NCBI GenBank assembly: GCA_965214325.1
Contig: CBDCBG010000006.1
Coordinates: 3,162,001 to 3,226,000 of the forward strand
Reading direction: 5' to 3'
DNA from: JAJEFO01 sp965214325
GTDB taxonomy: Bacteria > Pseudomonadota > Alphaproteobacteria > Rhodobacterales > Rhodobacteraceae
DNA: 64,000 nucleotides
Below the pieces are notes generated by a model. That model was given only the letters and a program-made list of their open reading frames with translations. It did no database searches and had not been told where the DNA came from. Positions 18,537 through 27,203 of this stretch are shown one piece after another. The position numbers were made by a program, and so were the translations under genes. Positions within the stretch are counted from its first letter, which is position 1, and each line of letters opens with the position of its first letter.

Positions 18537-18827
18537 ATGCATGCGATCCTGCAGATAATTTCCCTGTTGCTTGACGTCGCCTTCATGGTCGTTCTGGTGC
18601 ACGTGATCCTGAGCTGGCTGATCAACTTCAATGTCCTGAACTTGCGCCAGCCAATGGTGGCATCGATCTGGGACGGCCTGTGCCGGCTTCTGGAGCCCGT
18701 GTACCAGCCAATCAGGCGCGTCTTGCCGAACACGGGCGCGTTGGACCTTTCGCCGCTCGTGGCCTTTCTCATCATTGTCATTCTGCGCGATATCGTGCTG
18801 CCGGACCTGGCGCGCAACCTGATGTAG
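18537..18827 (+). CDS. YggT family membrane protein
   Basis: The 96-residue product has two hydrophobic segments separated by a short loop. The YggT core is visible as ILSWLINFNVLNLRQP, LCRLLEPVYQPIRRVLP and LDLSPLVAFLIIVILRDIVLP. The family is linked to cell-division or osmotic phenotypes but its biochemical role is not settled. It is divergent from the MFS/mepA pair, and an ISKra4 element sits 137 bases downstream. Confidence 0.92.
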   Translation: MHAILQIISLLLDVAFMVVLVHVILSWLINFNVLNLRQPMVASIWDGLCRLLEPVYQPIRRVLPNTGALDLSPLVAFLIIVILRDIVLPDLARNLM

Positions 18828-18964
18828 CCGCACCGGGCTTCCTTGAGGCGTCCGACGCACTTGCGGGGAATCCCTGCATGGGCTTGAGCCGCCCTGGCGT
18901 CCTCCACCCTCGAGGCGGAAGCGATTCGTCCCCGGCCGCGGTGCAGCGGTCCCGCCAGCGCGTG

Positions 18965-20674
18965 GGGTGTATCCCAATTTTTTGACCCCGTTGGTTTTTG
19001 GCTCCATTGTTCGGGGAGGCGTGTCCGACAACGGCCGGGCGAATCGGTCGGCGGCGCGTTTTCAGGCAACGGGCAGGAGCGCGAACCATGACGCAGGACG
19101 CAGGGAACCAAGGGCACAGGCATCCGGACGCGGTGGCGTATCTGGAAGGACTGACGGAAGGCGAGGCGGCGGTTCATCCGCCGGTGGTCCGCGAGCGCGA
19201 CGGCGGGTTCACGCAGTACTGGCTGGAGGGCGGCGAGGTGCGGAGCCGCGACATCACGGAAGACGAGCTGCCGCTGGCGGGCTTCAGGCCGGACGGCGGG
19301 ACGCTTCAGGAGCTGCTGGGAGCCGTTTCGGCGGAGTTCGGGCCGCAGCTTCCGAAGCTTGCGGCGGACCTCGCGTCCGGCGTTCCCGACCTTGACGGCG
19401 TGGAGCGGGCGCTCCGCGACAGTTCCCTTGGCGGCGGCGCGGCGGCGCTGAAGCTGCTCCTGGAGCATCTCGACGGCATGCTTCCGACGCCGGAATGCGA
19501 GGGCTGCGGCAAGCCGATGCGCCGGCATCCGGCGACGCGGAAGTCGTTCCTGACCCGGCTCGGCCGGGTCGAGGTGGAACGGACGCATTTCCATTGCCGG
19601 TCGTGCGGCAAGGGACGCTTCCCGCTGGACCGGGCCCTTGGTCTGGAGGGCAGCGCCTTCACTCCGGGGATGGCGAGCGTCATGGCCGAGACGGTGCCGA
19701 TGATGAGCTTCGACGCGGCGAGCCGCCACATCGCGAACCTTGCCGGGGTGGCCGCCTCCCGGAGCTCGCTGCAGCGCTGGTCGCTGGCGCTCGGCGAGGA
19801 GGTCCTCCGGTTCGAGCGGGAGGAGGTCGTCGCGGGCAAGCCATTGGAATCGCGCATGTACCTGTCCATCGACGGGACCGGGATCCCGATGCGGAAGGGT
19901 GACGTGGAAGGCGTTGCCGGGAAGCAGGAGGACGGGACCTCGAAGACACGCGAAGCCAAGCTGGCCGTGATGTACACCGCCGAGGGCCGGGATCCGGAGA
20001 CCGGCGCGGCGCTGAAGGACAGGGGCAGCGAGACGTCCAGCTGCCTCATCGACAGCGCGGCCGCTCGGTCCGTAAGCCCGGAGCCTTCCGGTTTCGCCAC
20101 GCGCCTTGACCGGGAGGCGCTTCGCCGCGGCCTGCACGACGCCGGGGAGCTCGTCGTCATCTCCGACGGGGCCGAATGGATACGGAACACCTGCGACGAG
20201 CTGTTCGGAGGACGGAAGGTCACCTGCGTCCTGGATCTGTTCCATGTCCTCGAATACGCCTCCGACGCCGTGAAGGCGATCCTCCCGGACAAGACGGAAC
20301 GGGACCGGCGGTTCAAGGACGTCAAGGCGGACATCGAGGCCGGGCGGGTCGCCAAGGTGATCCGGGAGCTCGAGCCCTTCAGCGGCCGTCATGAGGAGGT
20401 GAAGGCCTGTTGTCGCTATTTCAGGAACAACATCGAGCGCATGCGGTACGACGAGTACCGCGACCAGGGCATGCAGGTCGGAAGCGGCGTCGTGGAAAGC
20501 GGCTGCAGGCAGTTCGGGCTGCGGCTGAAGCGTCCCGGCACCCGCTGGTCGGAGCGCGGAGCCAACGCCATGCTCGGGCTCAAGAGTTGCGTCATGAACC
20601 TGAGGCTGCCCGATTTCCTGGACTGGCAGGCGAGAAAGGCTGTCGCCGCCTGACAAGAAACTTGGGTTACACCC
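18965..20674 (+). mobile_element. ISKra4-family insertion sequence, copy A (intact)
   Basis: The inverted termini GGGTGTATCCC and GGGTTACACCC are flanked by the 9-bp direct repeat CAGCGCGTG at 18956-18964 and 20675-20683. The element is 1710 bp. It lies between yggT and the EF-hand gene without breaking either. Confidence 0.88.
19088..20653 (+). CDS. ISKra4-family transposase (521 aa), intact
   Basis: This DDE transposase has a zinc-ribbon region around residues 135-180, with CEGCGKPM and then CRSCGKGRFP. The core has YLSIDGTGIPMRKGD, REAKLAVMYTAEG, VVISDGAEWIRN, VTCVLDLFHVLEYA and the late block GMQVGSGVVESGCRQFGLRLKRPGTRWSERGANAM, all typical of ISKra4. ATG 19088 is preceded by a weak GGAG. 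The stop lies about 20 bases inside the right end. Copies at 35.5 and 55.4 kb are, respectively, a decayed close relative and a distant intact relative. Confidence 0.9.
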   Translation: MTQDAGNQGHRHPDAVAYLEGLTEGEAAVHPPVVRERDGGFTQYWLEGGEVRSRDITEDELPLAGFRPDGGTLQELLGAVSAEFGPQLPKLAADLASGVPDLDGVERALRDSSLGGGAAALKLLLEHLDGMLPTPECEGCGKPMRRHPATRKSFLTRLGRVEVERTHFHCRSCGKGRFPLDRALGLEGSAFTPGMASVMAETVPMMSFDAASRHIANLAGVAASRSSLQRWSLALGEEVLRFEREEVVAGKPLESRMYLSIDGTGIPMRKGDVEGVAGKQEDGTSKTREAKLAVMYTAEGRDPETGAALKDRGSETSSCLIDSAAARSVSPEPSGFATRLDREALRRGLHDAGELVVISDGAEWIRNTCDELFGGRKVTCVLDLFHVLEYASDAVKAILPDKTERDRRFKDVKADIEAGRVAKVIRELEPFSGRHEEVKACCRYFRNNIERMRYDEYRDQGMQVGSGVVESGCRQFGLRLKRPGTRWSERGANAMLGLKSCVMNLRLPDFLDWQARKAVAA

Positions 20675-20768
20675 CAGCGCGTGCCTCAACTTGCCTAGAA
20701 AGAACCGACGGAAAGTTTGCTGCGCGGCGTTCAACCGGGCGTAAACACGAAACAATGGAGACCAGGAA

Positions 20769-21269
20769 ATGAAACTTGCGAGACTCTCGATCCTTGCGGC
20801 TGCGTCACTGATTGCGAGCGGAAATGGCGCCGCGCTCGCTCTCGAGCCGACAAGGTGGCACATGAACTTCGAGCAGCTGGATCTTGACGGCAGCGGGGAA
20901 ATCACCCGGGAAGACCTGGAAATGCTGCCCGATGCGCGCTTCGCGGAGATGGACGCCGACGGCAGCGGCGCCATCAGCGAAGCGGAATTCGTGGCTGCCG
21001 CCCAGGCTCGTGCGGGCGAAGTGGCAGGCCGCATGTTCGCGCGACTTGATGCCGATGGCGATGGCGTGCTGAGCCAGGACGCATTGGCGGCGCGTGGCCG
21101 TCATGGCGGCCGGTTGCGGGGGATCATGCGACTTGATGCCGACGACTCCGGCGGAGTCAGTGAAGAAGAGTTCGATGCCGGGCTGGAACGGCTTGCAGGC
21201 CGTCATCGCGGTCGCCGCGGGGGCAATGGGGGCAATGGGGGCAGCTGGTGGGGCTTCTGGCGGAACTGA
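20769..21269 (+). CDS. Exported EF-hand calcium-binding protein
   Basis: The 166-residue product has a signal peptide (residues 1-25, ending ALALEP). Four EF-hand loops follow: DLDGSGEITRED, DADGSGAISEAE, DADGDGVLSQDA and DADDSGGVSEEE. The tail is Gly/Arg-rich (GGNGGNGG then WWGFWRN). The loops keep the Asp/Asp/Asp-or-Ser/Gly pattern needed for calcium, so it probably binds Ca2+ in the periplasm. It is followed by an ECF sigma factor and two small membrane proteins in the same direction, suggesting a shared envelope-sensing function. Confidence 0.88.
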   Translation: MKLARLSILAAASLIASGNGAALALEPTRWHMNFEQLDLDGSGEITREDLEMLPDARFAEMDADGSGAISEAEFVAAAQARAGEVAGRMFARLDADGDGVLSQDALAARGRHGGRLRGIMRLDADDSGGVSEEEFDAGLERLAGRHRGRRGGNGGNGGSWWGFWRN

Positions 21270-21278
21270 CGCCGAAAC

Positions 21279-21309
21279 GTGCCGGATTGCCCTTGCGACA
21301 GTCCGGCAC
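21279..21309. other. Perfect 8-bp inverted repeat between the EF-hand and sigma factor genes
   Basis: GTGCCGGA (21279-21286) pairs with TCCGGCAC (21302-21309) around a 15-base loop. There is no T-tract, so it may be an RNA processing or attenuation structure rather than a classic terminator. Confidence 0.35.
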
Positions 21310-21324
21310 TAGGTCCGGTCGGAG

Positions 21325-21942
21325 ATGGAAGACAATGCCGCTCCCGTCACCGCACATGCGGGCGAAGTGCCGGATTCGGCACTTCTCGTCGCGTTCGCGA
21401 ACGGCGATGCGCAGGCCAGCCGTCAGCTGGTGGCACGACTTGGGCCGATGCTGTTCGGCTACGCGGCCAGGGTTCTCGGCGATCATGCCGAAGCCGAGGA
21501 TGTCGTGCAGGAGACAATGCTGAGGCTCTGGAAGATGGCGCCGGATTGGCGGCAGGGTGAGGCAAAGGTCTCGACCTGGGCCTACAGGGTGACAATGAAT
21601 CTCTGCACCGATCGACTTCGGCGGCGGCGGGCTGGACAGCCGGTAGCGCTGGATACTATCGCCGAACCTGCTGCGGACCTGGCAAGCGCGGTCGACGTCA
21701 TGACCGAAAGGCAGAGGTCCGAAACGCTAGATGCCGCCCTGTCCGTTCTCCCTGCCCGGCAAAGGCAGGCTGTCGTGATGCGGCATCTCGAGGGTCTCTC
21801 GAATCCCGAGATCGCCGAAATCATGGACATCGGGGTGGAGGCTGTGGAAAGTCTGACGGCACGGGGCAAGCGCGCCCTCAGGAGCGCGCTGGACGGCAAG
21901 AGGGAAGAGCTGGGATACGAGGATGACCGGAAGCAGCCGTGA
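21325..21942 (+). CDS. ECF-type RNA polymerase sigma factor
   Basis: The 205-residue protein has sigma region 2 around residues 40-105 (YAARVLGDHAEAEDVVQETMLRLWK, STWAYRVTMNLCTDRLRRRR). Region 4 lies around residues 140-195 (LPARQRQAVVMRHLEGLSNPEIAEIMDIGVEAVESLTARGKRALR). It would direct RNA polymerase to a small regulon. Its 3' end overlaps the next gene by 20 bases, and that gene encodes a one-span membrane protein in the usual place of an anti-sigma factor. The combination with an EF-hand protein and a heavy-metal-sensor-like protein suggests control by an envelope signal. Confidence 0.92.
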   Translation: MEDNAAPVTAHAGEVPDSALLVAFANGDAQASRQLVARLGPMLFGYAARVLGDHAEAEDVVQETMLRLWKMAPDWRQGEAKVSTWAYRVTMNLCTDRLRRRRAGQPVALDTIAEPAADLASAVDVMTERQRSETLDAALSVLPARQRQAVVMRHLEGLSNPEIAEIMDIGVEAVESLTARGKRALRSALDGKREELGYEDDRKQP

Positions 21943-22261
21943 AGACACTGCGCTTGAGCCGCTGTTTGCAGCGGGTCGTTCGGAAAGGCCGTCGCCGACC
22001 GGCGAATTCCTGGAACGCCTTTCGGCAAGCGCCGATGCAGCGGTTGCGCGGCCCGTTCCCGCTGCCCGTCCAGCCTCGCGCCTCGCCTGGCTGGGCCGGG
22101 CGTTCGCCGCGTCCGGGCTGTCCGCGGCCGCGGCGCTCGGCGTCTGGATCGGGTTCGTGATGCCGGAGGCAATAGACGCGTTGACGCTCGGGGGTGACGA
22201 CACCGTCGCGCTTGCGACTTTTTTGCCGGGGACCGACCTGGAGGCGATCTTCAATGAATGA
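21923..22261 (+). CDS. Small membrane protein, possible anti-sigma factor
   Basis: The 112-residue product has a soluble N-terminal part of about 55 residues, one hydrophobic segment around residues 60-80 (AFAASGLSAAAALGVWIGFVM) and a short C-terminal tail. No zinc-binding HxxxCxxC motif is present. Its overlap with the sigma gene and its topology suggest it restrains the sigma factor at the membrane; this rests on position, not on a recognised domain. Confidence 0.65.
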   Translation: MTGSSREDTALEPLFAAGRSERPSPTGEFLERLSASADAAVARPVPAARPASRLAWLGRAFAASGLSAAAALGVWIGFVMPEAIDALTLGGDDTVALATFLPGTDLEAIFNE

Positions 22262-22742
22262 AAGCTCCTCGCCACGCCCGCGCCGGTCCTGGTTGAAGCC
22301 GCTCCTGCTTGTGTCACTGGCGCTGAATCTCGTTGTCATTGGCGCCCTTGTGGGACGCACCCTTGCGCCAGACCACCCGCGTCGGGGTGACGGTGTCGCG
22401 GGACCTGTGCGGGGCGTGATCGGCGAGCCCTTTGCGCATGCGCTCGATTCTGGAGACCGCGGCGTGCTCCATGACAAGCTGGCAGGCAAGCGTCCGCATC
22501 TGCAGGCGAGTCGTGGCCGGTTGCGTGACCTGCTGAACGAGCTGTTCGTGGCGCTCGGGGCGGAGCCGTTCCGACCGGACGAGGTGAGGCGCATCTTGCG
22601 CGAGCAGCGAGGAGTTGCCGAGGAACGCCAGCAGTTGGGCGAGACGTTGCTGCTCGAGCGGCTTGAAGCGATGAGTCCCGAAGAGCGCTCAGCCTATGCA
22701 GACCGGCTGGAACGTTCCCTGAGGCGATTCAGGCGTCGTTGA
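22254..22742 (+). CDS. Periplasmic heavy-metal sensor-like protein
   Basis: The 162-residue product has an N-terminal membrane anchor (residues 14-36, WLKPLLLVSLALNLVVIGALVG). The following domain is helical and Arg/Glu-rich with repeated LRDLLNEL and RRILREQRGVAEERQQLGETLL segments. This resembles the CpxP/CnrX-type heavy-metal resistance fold. It overlaps the preceding gene by eight bases (ATGAATGA). A sensor of this kind upstream of an ECF system would fit metal or envelope stress, but no metal-binding residues can be assigned with confidence. Confidence 0.7.
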   Translation: MNESSSPRPRRSWLKPLLLVSLALNLVVIGALVGRTLAPDHPRRGDGVAGPVRGVIGEPFAHALDSGDRGVLHDKLAGKRPHLQASRGRLRDLLNELFVALGAEPFRPDEVRRILREQRGVAEERQQLGETLLLERLEAMSPEERSAYADRLERSLRRFRRR

Positions 22743-22878
22743 GCTAGGCGTTGCACGGGGCGTGCATCACGATCCCGCTTGCGTGCGCCGTCCCGGGAAC
22801 TTTCGCGAACTGCGGATTCCCGTTTCGGCCCTCGCTGAATTCCTGTATGAGCCGGGTTGCTTGGGTCGGGGTTTGGAC

Positions 22879-23166
22879 ATGACGCCACTGTCACGGGATT
22901 CCGCAGAGATACTGGCGATCGAGGCATTGTCGTGGCTGGCCGGCAATGACGAGTTGCTGCCGGTCTTTCTTGGCTCGACCGGCGCCACGGAGGCGGACTT
23001 CCGGCAGCGATCGAAGGATCCCGAATTCCTGGCTTCGGTGCTGGACTTCCTGCTGATGGATGATGCCTGGATACAGGGATTCTGCGACGCGGCAGGTTGC
23101 GCGGGCAACTTTCCCCTCCGTGCCCGTGCCGCGTTGCCGGGGGGCGCGCAGATCAACTGGACGTGA
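22879..23166 (+). CDS. DUF3572 family protein
   Basis: The 95-residue product fits the alphaproteobacterial DUF3572 family: ILAIEALSWLAGNDELLPVFLGSTGATEADFRQ, DPEFLASVLDFLLMDDAW, and C-terminal ALPGG followed by W. The function is unknown. I start it at ATG 22879 (MTPLSRDS), since the longer frame from 22762 adds unconserved sequence. Confidence 0.85.
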   Translation: MTPLSRDSAEILAIEALSWLAGNDELLPVFLGSTGATEADFRQRSKDPEFLASVLDFLLMDDAWIQGFCDAAGCAGNFPLRARAALPGGAQINWT

Positions 23167-23225
23167 TGGAAGGGCCTGTCGCGGATCCCCGGCCGCCATG
23201 CGCGCCATGGACCATGTCCGCGGTG

Positions 23226-24461
23226 TCAGGCAGGAACGTTCTGATCGATGAAGTCCAGAACCAGCGGTCGGATATTGTTGCGCCAGCTCTTGCCCGCGAA
23301 GATGCCGTAGTGGCCGGCGCCAGGCTCAAGATGTGACGCCTTCTTGGAGGCCGCCAGTCCCGTAAGCAGGTCAAGCGCGGCAAGACACTGCCCGGGAGCG
23401 GAGATGTTGTCCTTCTCGCCCTCGACCGTCTTGACCGCAACGTCGGTGATCGCTCCGAAATCCACATGGCTGCCGTTCACGGTGAACTCGTTCCTTGCGA
23501 CCTCCCTGTTCTTGAACACGCGTTCAACGGTGGACAGGTAGAATTCGGCTGGCATGTCCATAACCGCGAGATATTCGTCATAGAAGCGATTGTGCCTGTC
23601 GTGGTCGGCCGCCTCTCCCTTTGCCGCTCGAATGATCTGGTTCGTGAAGGCGCGCACATGCGTGTCGGACTTCATCGCCACGAAGGAGGCAAGCTGCAGG
23701 AGTCCAGGGTAGACCATCCGCCCTACACCGGCATACTTGAAGCCTACTCGCTGGATCATGAAATGTTCAAGCTGGCCCATGGTCACGCGGCGCCCGAAAT
23801 CCGTGACCTCGGTGCGTGCGGCATCCGGGTCCACCGGCCCGCCGAACAGGGTCAGCGTGCGTGGCTGCGCGTCGGGAGCCTCCGCAGCGAGATAGGCCGT
23901 CGCGGCAAGTGCCAGCGGCGCGGGCTGGCACACGGCGATCACGTTAATGGACGGGCCAAGATGGCGAATGAAGTCGGACAGGTAGAGCGTGTAGTCCTCG
24001 ATGTCGAATTTTCCGGCACTGACCGGGATGTCGCGTGTATTGTGCCAATCCGTGATCCAGACCTCGGCGTCCGGCAGCAAGCTGTGCACGGTCGGGCGCA
24101 AGAGCGTCGCGTAGTGTCCTGACATCGGAGCCACCAGCAGAATGCGCCGCTGCCGTTCTGGCCGGCCTTGCACACGGAAGCGGATCAGGTCGCAGAACGG
24201 TCGGGCGACTTCCGGCCTGATCTCGACGAGATGGTCACGACCGTCCTCGCCGACCACGGAATTGATGCCCCAGTCCGGTCGGGCGATCATCCGTGCAAAG
24301 CTGCGTTCCGCCACTTCACCCCAAGCAGCCATCAGGCCGATCCAGGGATTCGGCACGGCGCCCCAGGCAGGGTAGGATGCCATTGCGGCAGCGGTTGCGC
24401 CGATCCACTGGCTGGTGTTTCGGTTCGCCTCCGTCATGTCGTAGGTCAGCATGTATCGCAT
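23226..24461 (-). CDS. phaZ: Intracellular polyhydroxyalkanoate depolymerase
   Basis: PhaZ degrades native intracellular PHB granules. The 411-residue product begins MRYMLTYDMTEANRNT and has PMSGHYATLLRPTVHSLLPDAEVWITDWHNTRDIP. The VCQPAPLALAATAYLA block carries the cysteine nucleophile used by this family in place of serine. Later come VDFGAITDVAVKTVEGEKDNISAPGQ (aspartate region) and HLEPGAGHYGIFAGKSWRNNI with the catalytic histidine. ATG 24461 has GAGGAG upstream; the longer frame to 24578 is not conserved-looking. It is divergent from phaC with 107 bases between the starts, the usual alphaproteobacterial arrangement. Confidence 0.95.
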   Translation of the reverse strand: MRYMLTYDMTEANRNTSQWIGATAAAMASYPAWGAVPNPWIGLMAAWGEVAERSFARMIARPDWGINSVVGEDGRDHLVEIRPEVARPFCDLIRFRVQGRPERQRRILLVAPMSGHYATLLRPTVHSLLPDAEVWITDWHNTRDIPVSAGKFDIEDYTLYLSDFIRHLGPSINVIAVCQPAPLALAATAYLAAEAPDAQPRTLTLFGGPVDPDAARTEVTDFGRRVTMGQLEHFMIQRVGFKYAGVGRMVYPGLLQLASFVAMKSDTHVRAFTNQIIRAAKGEAADHDRHNRFYDEYLAVMDMPAEFYLSTVERVFKNREVARNEFTVNGSHVDFGAITDVAVKTVEGEKDNISAPGQCLAALDLLTGLAASKKASHLEPGAGHYGIFAGKSWRNNIRPLVLDFIDQNVPA

Positions 24462-24568
24462 GTGTGCACTCCTCGCGCACCTGGGCCAAAACGCCGCTTT
24501 GCCAATCGAGCCTTGCATCGCTACATTGCCCCAAATGCTGCAAGTGCAAATAAGTTGGGGCCGAGGCA
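24462..24568. promoter_or_regulatory. Divergent phaZ/phaC promoter region
   Basis: This 107-base interval must hold promoters for both genes. Near the phaC side ATGCTGCAAGTGCAAAT resembles one degenerate PhaR-type site (CTGC, three bases, then a GCAG-like half), similar to the clearer pairs upstream of the two phasin genes. Confidence 0.35.
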
Positions 24569-26377
24569 ATGACAACAAGAGAAATCGACGCGGAAGCAGA
24601 TCGGCTGGCGGAGTTGCAAGAAAACCTCGCCCGGATCGAGGAGCTGTCGGAGCGTCTGGTTGCGGCGATTTCCAGGAAGAAGGCGCTCAATCCGGATCTG
24701 CAGGGGCCCGGCCAGGAGCTCTGCACCAAGGCGGCGTCGGCCTGTGTCGCGGAACTCATGGAGAGCCCGTCAAAGGTGTTCGAGACCCAGGTCGCGTACT
24801 GGAGCAAGGCCCTGTCGCACTTTGCCGAGGCGCAGAAGAACCTGATGCAGGGAAGCCTTGAGCCTCCCGAGGACAATACTCCGGCAGACCCGCGGTTTGC
24901 AGGGGACCTCTGGGCCCGGCATCCCTATTTCAACTTCATCAAGCAGCAATACCTGATTTCTGCGGAGGCAATCTCGAACGCCGTCGACGGTCTGGATGAC
25001 TTGGACGACACCGATCGCAAACGCGTACGCTACTTCACTCGCCAGATCGTGGACATGATGAGTCCGGCAAACTTTCTCGGCACGAATCCGGAAGCACTTG
25101 CGAAAGCGGCCGAGACCAACGGCCAGTCCCTCGTCAACGGCCTGGAGAACCTGGTTCGTGACATCGAGGCGTCGGATGGCGAACTGATGGTGACGCTTGC
25201 CGACAAGAAGGCCTTCGAGGTTGGCTCCAACATCGGAAGCACCGAGGGCTCGGTCGTCTTTCGCAACGAGATTTTCGAACTGATCCAGTACGCCCCGACG
25301 ACGCAGACCGTCCACGAGGCACCGCTTCTCGTTTTTCCGCCGTGGATCAACAAGTACTACATTCTTGACCTGAAACCGAAAAACAGCCTGATCAAGTGGA
25401 TCGTCGGCCAAGGCTACACGCTCTTCGTCGTGTCCTGGAAGAACCCTGATGCCAACTATCGTGATTTCGGCATGGCCGACTACGTGGAGAAAGGCTTCCT
25501 TGCGGCAATTGACCAGGCCAAGGCCGTCACAGGCGAGAAGCGGATCAATGTTGCAGGATACTGCATCGGAGGGACCGCGCTTTCCTTGGCGCTGGCGCTG
25601 CTGGAAAGGCGGGGCGACAGGTCGATCGGCTGCGCGACTTTCTTCACGACGCTCACTGACTTCGAGGACCAGGGCGAGTTCACCGTATTCCTGACGGACG
25701 ACTTCGTGGACGCCATCGAGGCACGGTGCAGTCGGGTCGGTGTCCTTGAGAACCGGATCATGAGCCGGACCTTCAGCTTCCTCCGCTCGAACGACCTGAT
25801 CTACGGCCCGGCCGTCCGGAGCTACCTGATGGGAGAGGCCCCTCCGGCCTTTGACCTTCTCTACTGGAACGGCGACGGGACCCACCTGCCTGCGGCCATG
25901 CTGATGGAGTACCTGCGCGGCCTCTGCCAGCAGAACCGGTTCGCGCGCGAAGGTTTCGAGATCCTGGGGGAGACGGTTCGGGTCGGGGACATCAAGGTTC
26001 CCGCATGCTCCATCGCATGCGAAACCGATCACATCGCCGCATGGAAGTCCTGCTACGACGGATTCCGCCAGATGGGGAGCAACTCGAAGACGTTCCTGCT
26101 GTCCGAATCGGGGCATATCGCAGGCATCGTGAACCCTCCATCCAGGATCAAGTATGGTCATTACACGAGTTACGGGCTGCCGGCCGGGTCAGCGGAATGG
26201 AAGGAGGCCGCCACGTACAACGAAGGGTCCTGGTGGCCGACCTGGGAGCGTTGGCTGGCGGCGCGCTCCGGCAGCGAGATCGAGGCGCGGGTTCCCGGAG
26301 CCGTGCAAAGCCACCCGATTCTTGCCGCTGCACCGGGCACTTACGTCAAGGAAGTCGTGGAAATGGAATTCGACTGA
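24569..26377 (+). CDS. phaC: Class I poly(3-hydroxyalkanoate) synthase
   Basis: PhaC polymerises 3-hydroxyacyl-CoA at the granule surface. The 602-residue length fits class I. The lipase-like box NVAGYCIGGTALSLALAL has the catalytic cysteine near residue 331. Other family blocks are LLVFPPWINKYYILDLKP, GYTLFVVSWKNPD, and the late DHIAAWKSCYDGFR and SESGHIAGIVNPPS, which carry the catalytic aspartate and histidine. ATG is at 24569, divergent from phaZ. It is followed by a phasin gene with its own promoter. Confidence 0.97.
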   Translation: MTTREIDAEADRLAELQENLARIEELSERLVAAISRKKALNPDLQGPGQELCTKAASACVAELMESPSKVFETQVAYWSKALSHFAEAQKNLMQGSLEPPEDNTPADPRFAGDLWARHPYFNFIKQQYLISAEAISNAVDGLDDLDDTDRKRVRYFTRQIVDMMSPANFLGTNPEALAKAAETNGQSLVNGLENLVRDIEASDGELMVTLADKKAFEVGSNIGSTEGSVVFRNEIFELIQYAPTTQTVHEAPLLVFPPWINKYYILDLKPKNSLIKWIVGQGYTLFVVSWKNPDANYRDFGMADYVEKGFLAAIDQAKAVTGEKRINVAGYCIGGTALSLALALLERRGDRSIGCATFFTTLTDFEDQGEFTVFLTDDFVDAIEARCSRVGVLENRIMSRTFSFLRSNDLIYGPAVRSYLMGEAPPAFDLLYWNGDGTHLPAAMLMEYLRGLCQQNRFAREGFEILGETVRVGDIKVPACSIACETDHIAAWKSCYDGFRQMGSNSKTFLLSESGHIAGIVNPPSRIKYGHYTSYGLPAGSAEWKEAATYNEGSWWPTWERWLAARSGSEIEARVPGAVQSHPILAAAPGTYVKEVVEMEFD

Positions 26378-26398
26378 CTCCTTGCCACCGAAAAAAAT

Positions 26399-26450
26399 TT
26401 CCGCATTGCGGAATTTTTCTCTTGAAATGCTGCGATGCGGCATGTATCTT
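26399..26450 (+). promoter_or_regulatory. Phasin 1 promoter with two PhaR-like operators
   Basis: A sigma70-type promoter is visible: TTGAAA (26422-26427), a 17-base spacer, and TATCTT (26445-26450). TTCCGCATTGCGGAA (26399-26413) is a perfect palindrome just upstream of the -35. CTGCGATGCGG (26430-26440) lies inside the spacer. Both resemble the CTGC-N3-GCAG site reported for PhaR in Rhodobacter, with substitutions. A repressor bound to the spacer site would block polymerase directly. Confidence 0.65.
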
Positions 26451-26507
26451 TGCCGCAACTGCACACCCACTAGGCCTTGCGCTACGTTATCAGGAGCTGG
26501 AGAGAAG

Positions 26508-26945
26508 ATGACCAAGAACGCAAATGAATACGCAACGATGATGAAGGACATGCTTGGCGCGTTCCCCGTCGACACGGGAATGTTCAAGGATGCCTTCAAG
26601 CAACAGGCGTCCGTCACCGACAAGATGTCGAAAGTCGTGCTGGACGCGGCCGAGAAGTCGACCGAGATTTCCGCCGGGTGGACGAAGTCCACCCTCGGCA
26701 AGCTTGGCGACGTTACCGACGTCAAGGAAGATCCTTCCGACTACACCAAGGCCATGAGCGAGTTCGCGTCGGCCCAGGCGGAGCTGGGCGCAAAATCGTT
26801 GGAAGCGTTCGCTGACGTGGCTAAGTCGGTTCAGCTTAAGACGATCGAGCTGATGCTTGCCGCGGGCAACGATCTGGGCAAAGGCGCTTCGAATGCCACC
26901 AGGGAAGCGTCCGCCGCCGCCAAGAAAGTGGCCGCGAAACAGTAG
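26508..26945 (+). CDS. phaP: Phasin family protein 1
   Basis: Phasins coat PHA granules. The 145-residue product is helical and Ala/Lys-rich: MTKNANEYATMMKDMLGAFPVD, then TDKMSKVVLDAAEKSTEIS, FASAQAELGAKSLEAFADVAKS, ELMLAAGNDLGKG and an Ala/Lys tail. This fits the phasin_2-type pattern. ATG 26508 is preceded by GGAG sites. It is paralogous to the phasin at 29770, and an IS4-family element now separates the pair. A terminator follows 45 bases downstream. Confidence 0.92.
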   Translation: MTKNANEYATMMKDMLGAFPVDTGMFKDAFKQQASVTDKMSKVVLDAAEKSTEISAGWTKSTLGKLGDVTDVKEDPSDYTKAMSEFASAQAELGAKSLEAFADVAKSVQLKTIELMLAAGNDLGKGASNATREASAAAKKVAAKQ

Positions 26946-26952
26946 TTTGGTT

Positions 26953-27016
26953 GCGAGTGCCAACTTCCTCCCTGTTGGCATCCAAAACTGGCGGGTCTTC
27001 ATGGCCCGCCTTTTTT
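26953..27016 (+). terminator. Terminator after phasin 1
   Basis: GGCGGG (26990-26995) pairs with CCCGCC (27005-27010) and is followed by six T residues, a good rho-independent terminator. Just before it, TGCCAAC and GTTGGCA (about 26958-26980) form another hairpin. The same two-hairpin layout follows phasin 2. Confidence 0.8.
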
Positions 27017-27203
27017 GACGATGCCCGGCAGCCCGGCGCGGCGCGCCCGCCGCTGGACCTGGCCTTCCCGATTTCGACCGCGCGTGCCATTCCGACGGGC
27101 CGGTTGGACGGACGTGGCGTCGGGTCCTTCGGGACACTCCGGGGATGCGGGAGTGTCGCGGAGGGTGGTCCTTGCGCGTTGCGGAGCATCCGGGGCCGGA
27201 ACC

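Noticed and set aside
16920..19031. 703-codon minus-strand ORF
   Set aside because: Only the part from 18323 down is the MFS transporter; the upstream extension is antisense to yggT and the ISKra4 end, and a good ribosome binding site marks 18323.
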